Shown here: positions 56,869 to 64,000 of the stretch, piece by piece
Layout of the letters: the number at the start of each line of letters is the position of its first letter
Position numbering within the stretch: the stretch's first letter is position 1
Origin: Enterobacter asburiae
Lineage (GTDB): Bacteria > Pseudomonadota > Gammaproteobacteria > Enterobacterales > Enterobacteriaceae
NCBI RefSeq assembly: GCF_007035645.1
Contig: NZ_AP019632.1
Span: forward strand, 2,356,001 to 2,420,000
DNA length: 64,000 nt
Reading direction: 5' to 3'
The notes under the pieces: generated by a model
What the model saw: only the letters and a program-made list of their open reading frames with translations
Told to the model about the DNA's origin: nothing
Database searches by the model: none
Position numbers and translations under genes: made by a program

Positions 56869-59451
56869 TTAGAGATTGACTCTGTTGGCGTTTAAATTTA
56901 AGTCCGTAATGGCGGCCGGTTTTCCAAGCAGGTAGCCCTGAACTTCATCACATTTATTTTTTTTCAGAAAAGACAGCTGTTCGACGGTCTCCACCCCTTC
57001 TGCGGTTACCGCCATGGAATAGGCTTTGCCCAGGTCGATAATTTTCTCCACGACTGACTGGTTCTGCGGCGAGTCACCGAGGGTAAAAATAAAGCTCTTG
57101 TCGAGCTTAAGCCCGTCAAACTGAAACTTCCGCAGATAGCTCAGAGAGGCATAGCCGGTACCGAAATCGTCAATCAGAATGCGGACGCCCATTCTTTTGA
57201 GAGACTTCATGGTCTGCAAGGTTTTTTCCGGGTCGGAAAGCGTAACGTTTTCAGTCACTTCAATTTCCAGCCGGTTGGGTTCAAGCCCCGTTTCGTGAAG
57301 GATCTCTTTTATTCTTTCGGCAAGATCGCTTGCCTGGAATTCGATAGCAGAAATATTGACGGAGACCGATAATCCCGGCAATTTATCTTTCGTCTCCGCA
57401 CAGGCTTTGCGTATGACCCAGTTGCTCAGGCTAATAATCAGCCCGGTTTCTTCTGCCAGCGGGATAAACTGATCGGGCATTATGGTCCCCCGAGCCGGGT
57501 GCTGCCAGCGCACCAGCGCTTCGACGGCCTCAATTTTAGAATACCGGAGGTTATAACGCGGCTGGTAAACCAGGTAGAGCTGTTCTTCGCGAATCGCGGT
57601 CTTGAGTTCTAATTCCAGTTTCCTGCGTTCAGTCAACTTTTCCGACATATCCGGGCGATAATAGACCCATCGGTTTCTGCCGGATTGTTTCGCCTGATAC
57701 AGCGCAATATCCGCGTAGCGTAGAAGATCGTTTGCGCTGCTGCTATCCCGGGGAGCCAGCGCAATGCCCATGCTTACGCCTATCGCCACATCATTGCCCT
57801 CAATGGCGAAAGGACGGTTAAGTTCGTGCACGATACGACGACACACCTCCTCAATCTGGTCTTGCTGGCTGGTGTTGCCGAGGAGAAGCATAAATTCATC
57901 CCCTCCCTGCCGTGCGACAAAATCACCCCGACGAACGCAATTTTTAAGACGTGAAGCGACCTCGCCAAGCAGGGCATCGCCGGTGGAGTGCCCGAAAATA
58001 TCATTGACGGGTTTAAACTTGTCTAAATCAAGGCAAATCATGGCAAACGGATAACGGTTGAGGTCTTCTTTCGCCAACTGGCCAGCCAAAAATTCCTTAA
58101 TATGATACCGGTTCGGCAGACCGGTTAATTCATCATGGCGTGACAGGAACTCCACGCGTTTTGTTGCTTCAACTTCCTGAGAGACGTCGGTTGCCGCGCC
58201 TCGCAACACCACCGTTCCATCAGGCTGAGCAGAAAACTTTGCCAGAAGCGTGCAATATGACGTGTTTTTTTGCGCGTGAGTATAAGGACAGTTTTTAAAT
58301 TCAAAGCGTTCGGTTAAATCCCGCTGCCCGGCGCAGTCATGTGATAATTCGCCTGTCGCCGGAAAGAGTTCATCCAACCTGCGGCCTATCCATTTGCTAT
58401 TTTCATATCCCGTTATTGTAGAGAAACGACCCGATAGCCACGTTATCCTTAACGATAAATCTGTTTCCCAGAACCAGTCGCTGGTTGTTTCACTGACGTC
58501 CCGGAATCGTTTTTCACTCGTAATAAGATTCAACCGCGCCTGCTCAAGGAGAAACGTATTTTCGTCAAGCATTCTCGCCTTGTGCATAATATGGCGCATC
58601 AATATCACCGTCATCGATACCGTCAGAACGACGGAAAGAATGAGCAATGGCAAAAAATAAATTATTAACGCCTGGCCGGGATTTTCACCGTCCCAGATAA
58701 TTTGCACATCCCCATTTTGGGTGCTTAAGGTAAATTCCGTCTGATTATTTATTTGAGAAGTGGCTGTATCAGGTGAAGTACGAACGTTCTGGATGCCGTC
58801 ATCCTGCCCAATCGTGAGGAGTTTTTTAGCCGTTAACTTGTCTATAAACACCATTGTCGACGGTTTTCCGGGCATGGTTTGCACGCTCGCATCATCGCCC
58901 GTCGTTATCCATTGCGCAGAAACAATGGCCGGCACGGAATCGATAAGCGCTAGCACAGAAACCGGCACTCCCTTTTTTATACTCAACTCATGGAGTAAAC
59001 GGTCTTTGGTTGATTTGTCTAACCAGCTCTCCAGCTCCTGCAGCTTCAGTTTCCCGTCAACGACACTGTATCGCGTACTCCCTTCCGGAGAGAGAACAAA
59101 CACCCCTTCGTAGCCAAAGTTGTCATACAGGGACTTACCCAGGTTCTGCTTATCCCACGCCCAGTGAACGTCATTGTTCAGATGAAGATGTTTGTAGGCA
59201 TCTCCCCACTCGGCATTATCTTTCAAATGACTTCGCATGCTCTCCTGGCGGGTCTCCAGGGCTTTCCTTAACAAAAATTCATCGTGCTTGTCGCTGATTT
59301 CATTCACATTACCTTTTATTATTAGCAGGGAAATTATTGCCGCAATAAAAATACTTATCAACAACGTTACAATATAGGTAAAGGTTTTATTTATCAGGCC
59401 TTTAGAAGGCTCGGTATCCGTGAAGCCCGGATTGTTCAGAGGTAGGGTCAT
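56869..59451 (-). CDS. CHASE4-PAS-GGDEF-EAL membrane protein (c-di-GMP enzyme)
   Basis: 860 residues. TM1 at about 22-44 (FTYIVTLLISIFIAAIISLLII), a periplasmic CHASE4-type sensor (about 50-265), TM2 (ALIIYFLPLLILSVVLTVSMTVILM), a PAS domain (RFRDVSETTSDWFWETD), then GGDEF (about 440-600) and EAL (about 610-850). The cyclase site is intact (ARQGGDEFMLLL) with an RRGD inhibitory site five residues before it; the phosphodiesterase has EALVRWQHP and IDDFGTGYASLSYLR. Both activities are therefore possible; which dominates cannot be told from sequence. Confidence 0.93.
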   Translation of the reverse strand: MTLPLNNPGFTDTEPSKGLINKTFTYIVTLLISIFIAAIISLLIIKGNVNEISDKHDEFLLRKALETRQESMRSHLKDNAEWGDAYKHLHLNNDVHWAWDKQNLGKSLYDNFGYEGVFVLSPEGSTRYSVVDGKLKLQELESWLDKSTKDRLLHELSIKKGVPVSVLALIDSVPAIVSAQWITTGDDASVQTMPGKPSTMVFIDKLTAKKLLTIGQDDGIQNVRTSPDTATSQINNQTEFTLSTQNGDVQIIWDGENPGQALIIYFLPLLILSVVLTVSMTVILMRHIMHKARMLDENTFLLEQARLNLITSEKRFRDVSETTSDWFWETDLSLRITWLSGRFSTITGYENSKWIGRRLDELFPATGELSHDCAGQRDLTERFEFKNCPYTHAQKNTSYCTLLAKFSAQPDGTVVLRGAATDVSQEVEATKRVEFLSRHDELTGLPNRYHIKEFLAGQLAKEDLNRYPFAMICLDLDKFKPVNDIFGHSTGDALLGEVASRLKNCVRRGDFVARQGGDEFMLLLGNTSQQDQIEEVCRRIVHELNRPFAIEGNDVAIGVSMGIALAPRDSSSANDLLRYADIALYQAKQSGRNRWVYYRPDMSEKLTERRKLELELKTAIREEQLYLVYQPRYNLRYSKIEAVEALVRWQHPARGTIMPDQFIPLAEETGLIISLSNWVIRKACAETKDKLPGLSVSVNISAIEFQASDLAERIKEILHETGLEPNRLEIEVTENVTLSDPEKTLQTMKSLKRMGVRILIDDFGTGYASLSYLRKFQFDGLKLDKSFIFTLGDSPQNQSVVEKIIDLGKAYSMAVTAEGVETVEQLSFLKKNKCDEVQGYLLGKPAAITDLNLNANRVNL

Positions 59452-59769
59452 CTTTCGCCTTCTTAACTGCTACTGCGTCGATTTTTATGCCACTTTCATT
59501 TATCGGCACAAAATAACAAAAATTTATAGCTAAAAATCCGAAGCTAAAGGTTTTTATTTTTACAATCCAGAACAAACTATTAACCATTAATTCATTTAAA
59601 GCCTAATCTTGGCTAATTAAATATACTGTTCGAAGTAAGTTTTAATCTCACCTGTTTTATTTATAAAGAAAACATATTAAAACTGTTTTTGCAGAAGACG
59701 TTACAAGCACGTTGGAGACTATAAAAAACCGGGCGTAAAGCCCGGTTCTTTTTTCTGACGAGACTGGCT
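59452..59769. other. 318-base region between the GGDEF-EAL and dcp genes
   Basis: AT-rich from 59490 to 59690; it should contain the promoter of the GGDEF-EAL gene (reading left) and the dcp terminator. No gene is supported. Confidence 0.6.
59723..59754. terminator. rho-independent terminator of dcp
   Basis: A-tract, stem AACCGGGC/GCCCGGTT with a five-base loop, then CTTTTTT. The minus-strand reading gives an A-tract complement as U-run after the dcp stop at 59770. Confidence 0.85.
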
Positions 59770-61803
59770 CTATTCGCTCAACCCGCGATTTTCCAGCATC
59801 GGTTCAATCTTCGGATCGTGCCCGCGCCACTGCCGATAAAGTTCTGCCAGATCCGTGCTGTTACCACGGGACAAAATCGCCTCGCGGAATTTTTGTCCGT
59901 TTTCACGAGTCAGACCGCCCTGTTCGACAAACCACTGATAGCCATCGTCCGCCAGCATTTGCGTCCACAGGTAGGCGTAATATCCCGCCGCGTAGCCGCC
60001 GCCGAAAATATGGGCAAAATAGCTGCTGCGATAGCGCGGCGGTACGGCGGGCAGATCCAGCCCCTCTTTTTTCAGTGCTGCCGCTTCAAACGCGTCTACG
60101 CTCGAAACGGCTTCGCTAATCCCGTGCCAGTTCATGTCCAGCAGCGCGGCAGCCAGCAGCTCCGTCATGTCATAACCCTTGTTGAAATGGGTCGCGTTGA
60201 GCATGCTTTCCCGCAGCGCGTCCGGCATCGGTTCACCGGTTTCGTAATGGCGGGCGTAGTGGGTAAATACCTGTGGATGGCTGGCCCAGTGTTCGTTGAT
60301 CTGCGACGGGAATTCAACGAAATCGCGCGGCGTATTGGTCCCGGAGAGCGTGGCGAAACGCTGGCTGGCAAACAGACCGTGCAGCGTATGGCCAAACTCG
60401 TGGAACAGGGTGATCACGTCATCCCAGGAGAGAAGCGCGACGCCGCCGTTAGCCGGTTTTTGGTAATTACAGACGTTGTAGATCACCGGACGGGCGGCAA
60501 GCTCGAAGGATTGCTCGACGAAATTCCCCATCCAGGCCCCGCCCTGCTTGGAATCGCGGGCAAAAAAGTCGCCGTAAAACAGCGCCATGCCCTCACCGGT
60601 GTGGTCGAAAATTTCCCAGACGCGGACGTCCGGGTGATACACCGGAATATCGAAGCGCTCCACAAAGCGGATGCCAAACAGCTGGCTTGCGGCCCAGAAT
60701 ACGCCATCGTGCAATACGGTATTGAGCGCAAAATAGGGTTTGATTTGCGATTCATCGAGGGCATATTTTGCCTGACGCACGCGCTCGGCATAAAAGGCCC
60801 AGTCCCAGGCCTGCGCGGTGAAACCGCCCTGCTCGTCATCAATCACTTTCTGAATATCGGCCTGCTCGCGCTCTGCCCGGGCGCGGGCGGCGGGCACAAT
60901 GCCGCGCATAAATTCCAGCGCGGCGTCCGGGGTTTTCGCCATCTGGTCGGCGATACTCCAGCTGGCGTAATCGTCAAATCCCAGCAGGCGGGCCTGCCGG
61001 GCGCGCAGCGCCGTAAGGCGGAGGATCAGCTCGCGAGTGTCGTTTTCATCCCCTTTCTGGGTGCGCGTCCAGCCTGCGTTGAACAGGTTTTCGCGGGTCT
61101 GACGATTGCGCAGTGCGGAAAGCGCGGGCTGCTGAGTCGTGTTCAGAAGCGGGATCAGCCAGCGGTCGTTTAACCCTCGCTCCGCGGCAGCCTGCGCCGC
61201 GTCGGCGATCTCGCTGGCGCTGAGCCCATCAAGCTGGTGCGCGTAATCCACCACCAGCCCACCCGTCTTATCGGCAGCCAGCAGACGCTGATTGAACTGG
61301 CTGGTCAGGGTCGCCGCCTCGGTATTCAGCGCCTTCAGCTCGGCTTTTTCCGTTTCATTGAGACGCGCGCCGGCCAGAATAAACCGCTGATACGTCTCCT
61401 CGACCAGCCGGCGGGATTCGGCGTCCAGCGCGGCACGGTCCTGCCAGACGCTCTCCACGCGGGCGAAAAGGGTGTCATTCAGCCAGATGTCGTTTGCCAG
61501 CGCGGCAAGCTCGGTGGAGAACTGCTCCTCAAGCTCCTGCAGATACGCATTGGTGTGTGCGGAGGTCATAGCGAAGAACACGCTGCTGACGCGCGAGAGC
61601 AAAGCGCCGCTTTTCTCCAGCGCCAGCACGGTGTTGGTGAAGTCCGGCGCAGCGGTTTGAGACACAATGGCGTCTACGTCCGCCCGCTTCTGGCGAAGCG
61701 CTTCATCAAAGGCCGGGCGATAGTGGCTATCGTTGATTTCATCAAAATGGGGGGCCTGGTAAGGCAGCAGGCTGATGTCAAAAAAGGGGTTCGTGGCCGT
61801 CAT
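59770..61803 (-). CDS. dcp: Dcp, peptidyl-dipeptidase
   Basis: 677 residues, close to E. coli Dcp (681). M3 metallopeptidase with zinc motif LFHEFGHTLHGLFAS and the downstream Glu ligand region WASHPQVFTHYARHYETGEPMPD; the fold continues through YFAHIFGGGYAAGYYAYLWTQMLADDGYQWF. It releases dipeptides from peptide C termini in the cytoplasm. The long plus-strand frames inside it are antisense shadows. Neighbour order dcp-ydfG-rspR equals E. coli. Confidence 0.96.
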   Translation of the reverse strand: MTATNPFFDISLLPYQAPHFDEINDSHYRPAFDEALRQKRADVDAIVSQTAAPDFTNTVLALEKSGALLSRVSSVFFAMTSAHTNAYLQELEEQFSTELAALANDIWLNDTLFARVESVWQDRAALDAESRRLVEETYQRFILAGARLNETEKAELKALNTEAATLTSQFNQRLLAADKTGGLVVDYAHQLDGLSASEIADAAQAAAERGLNDRWLIPLLNTTQQPALSALRNRQTRENLFNAGWTRTQKGDENDTRELILRLTALRARQARLLGFDDYASWSIADQMAKTPDAALEFMRGIVPAARARAEREQADIQKVIDDEQGGFTAQAWDWAFYAERVRQAKYALDESQIKPYFALNTVLHDGVFWAASQLFGIRFVERFDIPVYHPDVRVWEIFDHTGEGMALFYGDFFARDSKQGGAWMGNFVEQSFELAARPVIYNVCNYQKPANGGVALLSWDDVITLFHEFGHTLHGLFASQRFATLSGTNTPRDFVEFPSQINEHWASHPQVFTHYARHYETGEPMPDALRESMLNATHFNKGYDMTELLAAALLDMNWHGISEAVSSVDAFEAAALKKEGLDLPAVPPRYRSSYFAHIFGGGYAAGYYAYLWTQMLADDGYQWFVEQGGLTRENGQKFREAILSRGNSTDLAELYRQWRGHDPKIEPMLENRGLSE

Positions 61804-61945
61804 CTTTCGCTCCTGAGTACGGGTATCCTCCCAGAGTAGGCCAGGCCGCCATCCCCTGCAACGCCGTCATACAAATGTTGCCTTAACGCACCCTCTGCGG
61901 CCGTGCTATGTTAGTACAACACAAAAAGCGTTGAGGAACAGTGAG

Positions 61946-62692
61946 ATGATTATTTTAGTTACCGGGGCAACGGCAGGTTTTGGTGAAAGCATCACGCGTC
62001 GCTTCGTCGCCAACGGGCACAAGGTTATTGCCACGGGCCGTCGTCAGGAGCGCCTGCAGGAGCTGAAGGACGAATTAGGCGACAGCATCCTGACCGCGCA
62101 GCTGGACGTGCGTAACCGCGCGGCCATTGAAGAGATGATTGCCAACCTGCCCGCCGAGTGGCGCGCCATCGACGTTCTGGTCAACAATGCCGGTCTGGCG
62201 CTGGGCATGGAGCCCGCCCACAAAGCCAGCGTTGAAGACTGGGAAAACATGATCGACACCAACAACAAAGGGCTGGTCTATATGACCCGCGCGGTGCTGC
62301 CGGGCATGGTCGAGCGCAACCGCGGCCACATTATCAACATTGGCTCCACCGCCGGAAGCTGGCCTTACGCGGGCGGCAACGTCTATGGCGCAACGAAGGC
62401 GTTTGTGCGCCAGTTCAGCCTTAACCTGCGTACCGACCTGCACGGCACCGCCATTCGCGTTACCGATATCGAGCCGGGCCTGGTGGGCGGCACCGAGTTT
62501 TCCAACGTGCGTTTCAAAGGCGATGACGCGAAAGCGGATAAAACCTACGAAAATGCTAACGCGCTGACGCCGGAAGATGTGACCGAAACGGTCTGGTGGG
62601 TGGCAACGCTGCCAAAACACGTCAACATCAATACCGTGGAAATGATGCCCGTCAGCCAGAGTTTTGCCGGACTTAGCGTCCATCGTGGCTAA
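61946..62692 (+). CDS. ydfG: YdfG, NADP-dependent 3-hydroxy acid dehydrogenase
   Basis: 248 residues from the ATG at 61946 with GAGGA upstream, the E. coli length. SDR motifs: VTGATAGFGESITRRF, VLVNNAG, the serine in INIGSTAG and active-site YGATKAFVRQF; the C terminus ends VSQSFAGLSVHRG. It oxidises serine, L-allo-threonine and 3-hydroxypropionate-type substrates with NADP+ and also reduces malonic semialdehyde (RutE back-up) in E. coli. Divergent from dcp. Confidence 0.95.
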   Translation: MIILVTGATAGFGESITRRFVANGHKVIATGRRQERLQELKDELGDSILTAQLDVRNRAAIEEMIANLPAEWRAIDVLVNNAGLALGMEPAHKASVEDWENMIDTNNKGLVYMTRAVLPGMVERNRGHIINIGSTAGSWPYAGGNVYGATKAFVRQFSLNLRTDLHGTAIRVTDIEPGLVGGTEFSNVRFKGDDAKADKTYENANALTPEDVTETVWWVATLPKHVNINTVEMMPVSQSFAGLSVHRG

Positions 62693-62702
62693 ATCTGCCC
62701 TT

Positions 62703-62720
62703 CCCGGCCTGCGGGCCGGG
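62703..62720 (+). terminator. hairpin after ydfG
   Basis: CCCGGCC/GGCCGGG stem with a four-base loop followed by TCTGTTTC, ten bases after the ydfG stop. Confidence 0.6.
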
Positions 62721-62783
62721 TCTGTTTCGGGTTATAAAAGAATGGTAGTATGTTCAGGCTAACTCTCTGAGAAATGACAACTC

Positions 62784-63470
62784 ATGGCCGCTGAATCGCA
62801 ACTCAATCCCACCCAGCCCGTTAACCAGCAAATCTATCGCATTTTGCGACGTGATATTGTCCATTGCCTGATCCCACCGGGAACGCCGCTTTCTGAAAAA
62901 GAGGTGTCTGTGCGTTTTGACGTTTCCCGTCAGCCGGTACGTGAAGCGTTTATTAAGCTTGCTGAGAACGGACTGATTCAGATCCGCCCGCAGCGCGGCA
63001 GCTACGTGAACAAAATTTCACTCTCTCAGGTACGCAACGGCTGTTTCGTTCGCCAGGCCATTGAATGCGCGGTGGCGCGCCGTGCCGCAACGCTTATCAA
63101 CGACAACCAGTGTTACCAGCTGGAGCAGAACCTGCACCAGCAGCGTATTGCGATTGACCGTAAGCAGCTCAATGATTTCTTCCAGCTTGACGATGAATTC
63201 CACCAGAAGCTGGCGCAGATCGCGGATTGTCAGCTGGCCTGGGACACCATCGAGAACATCAAGGCCACCATTGACCGCGTGCGCTATATGAGCCTCGATC
63301 ACGTCTCCCCGCCGGAAATGCTGCTCCGACAGCATCATGATATTTTCAGCGCGCTGGAAAAACGCGACCCGGACGGTGTGGAAAAAGCGATGACGCTGCA
63401 TCTGCAGGAAATTAGCGAATCCGTGCAGCTTATTCGTCAGGAAAATAGCGAGTGGTTTAGCGAAGAGTAA
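62784..63470 (+). CDS. rspR: RspR (YdfH), GntR/FadR-family regulator
   Basis: 228 residues. GntR winged helix: [61 protein letters not shown] (about residues 14-75). The FCD effector domain follows with metal-ligand positions in [33 protein letters not shown] and AMTLHLQEI. In E. coli RspR represses rspAB, which is not in this window; the dcp-ydfG-rspR order is nevertheless conserved. Confidence 0.93.
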   Translation: MAAESQLNPTQPVNQQIYRILRRDIVHCLIPPGTPLSEKEVSVRFDVSRQPVREAFIKLAENGLIQIRPQRGSYVNKISLSQVRNGCFVRQAIECAVARRAATLINDNQCYQLEQNLHQQRIAIDRKQLNDFFQLDDEFHQKLAQIADCQLAWDTIENIKATIDRVRYMSLDHVSPPEMLLRQHHDIFSALEKRDPDGVEKAMTLHLQEISESVQLIRQENSEWFSEE

Positions 63471-63474
63471 TATG

Positions 63475-63497
63475 CGCCGCCCCTTTCGGGTGCGGCG
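63475..63497. terminator. hairpin between convergent rspR and usp genes
   Basis: CGCCGC/GCGGCG stem with a short inner stem, between two stops. No U-run. Confidence 0.45.
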
Positions 63498-63503
63498 AGG
63501 TGA

Positions 63504-63935
63504 TTAGCGAACGACTAACACCGGGATCGTGGCGTAGCGCAGAATAGATTCCGCATTTGAACCCAGCAGATGCGTGGAGATGCTCGGATTTTTCGACCCG
63601 ATGACAATCGCATCATATTTCCCCTCCTTGCTCAGCTTGATAATTTCATCCCGGACGTTGCCAAAACGCACCATGCTGTGAATATTCTCAGGGGCAATAT
63701 CGAACAGTCTTTTTAACTCGTTCATTTTCTTCCCGGATTCTGCGGTCATATACTCTTCAAACTTTTTTATATCGGCGTTGAAACCGCGCAGCAGAGACCG
63801 GCTGCTGGCAGGCAGAATATTGACCAGGGTAATCGACGCGCCCTCAGCCTTCGCAAGGCTTGCCGCGTGGCGAACCGCTTTGTCGCTCAAATCCATTTCA
63901 AACACGTCTACAGGCATCAAAATGTTCTTATACAT
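63504..63935 (-). CDS. universal stress protein, UspG-like
   Basis: 143 residues with AAGGAG upstream. Closer to UspG (UP12) than to UspF: MYKNILMPVDVFEMDLSDKAVRHAASLAKAEG, FNADIKKFEEYMTAESGK, MVRFGNVRDEIIKLS and the ATP loop IGSKNPSISTHLLGSNAESILRYATIPVLVVR. It is a second Usp gene 6.7 kb from uspF. UspG can be adenylylated and autophosphorylated in E. coli. Whether this is the main uspG or a paralogue cannot be told without the rest of the genome. Confidence 0.9.
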   Translation of the reverse strand: MYKNILMPVDVFEMDLSDKAVRHAASLAKAEGASITLVNILPASSRSLLRGFNADIKKFEEYMTAESGKKMNELKRLFDIAPENIHSMVRFGNVRDEIIKLSKEGKYDAIVIGSKNPSISTHLLGSNAESILRYATIPVLVVR

Positions 63936-64000
63936 AAGCCTGACTCCTTATTCCGATGAAAGGGTTATTTCCTGCACACAGGATGACATCAGGAATATAA

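Noticed and set aside
59818..61173. 451-codon plus-strand open frame inside dcp
   Set aside because: It is exactly antisense to the zinc peptidase gene, has no family features or ribosome site, and is expected from GC-rich codon usage.
1..64000. CRISPR arrays, tRNA/rRNA genes, prophage or IS elements
   Set aside because: No regularly spaced repeats, cloverleaf sequences, integrase or transposase-like proteins were seen on reading the window.

Overview
The window looks like the chromosome of an enterobacterium close to Enterobacter or Lelliottia. It has moderately high GC, E. coli-like gene order in several blocks (paa-tynA-feaBR-ydbLH-ldhA and dcp-ydfG-rspR), an ERIC element, and short REP-like palindromes between genes. 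I see no rRNA, tRNA, CRISPR array, transposase or prophage.

Layout. (1) 1-3008: a minus-strand operon (NTF2-like protein, SDR, FAD amine-oxidase-like protein, DUF1365 protein) that runs off the left edge; a 34-bp imperfect palindrome lies in front of it. This is the kind of lipid-modification or photo-oxidative stress operon usually continued by a Cfa-like methyltransferase. (2) 3.2-24.5 kb: an accessory region of small regulator-plus-enzyme cassettes: HxlR/VOC/GNAT/SDR, TetR/DUF1348, LysR/ene-reductase/SDR/SnoaL protein, TetR/RND efflux pump/TetR/quinone reductase, and MarR/CynX-type MFS. Five of these intergenic regions carry a clear inverted repeat suited to the adjacent regulator. The region also holds a fused deletion scar that removed the 5' halves of a divergent merR-sdr pair, an orphan PTS IIB-like protein, a WbuC cupin and an AT-rich P-loop kinase gene. 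(3) 24.6-26.5 kb: glutathione peroxidase and a lipoprotein serine hydrolase. (4) 26.4-40 kb: the complete phenylacetate catabolon paaYX, paaABCDEFGHIJK and divergent paaZ, with PaaX-like and CRP-like sites. (5) 40-48.8 kb: aromatic amine oxidation (tynA, feaB, feaR) feeding phenylacetate into paa. Compared with E. coli it is interrupted by an alkylsulfatase gene and a diguanylate cyclase gene, and an ERIC element sits in the tynA leader. (6) 48.8-52.4 kb: ydbL-ynbE-ydbH (envelope lipid transport) and a small membrane protein. (7) 52.7-64 kb: ldhA, an MFS transporter, an MgtC/SapB gene with an unusual structured leader and proline-rich leader peptide, uspF, a CHASE4/PAS/GGDEF/EAL protein, dcp, ydfG, rspR and a UspG-like gene.

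How it fits together. TynA oxidises phenylethylamine-type amines to aldehydes in the periplasm, FeaB makes phenylacetate, PaaK makes phenylacetyl-CoA, PaaABC(D)E epoxidises it, PaaG/PaaZ open the ring, and PaaJ/F/H/J carry out beta-oxidation to acetyl-CoA and succinyl-CoA. FeaR activates the first part and PaaX represses the second. Most of the accessory region appears to be chemically inducible detoxification. Protein identities rest on reading the translated sequences and remembered family features; no search was run.
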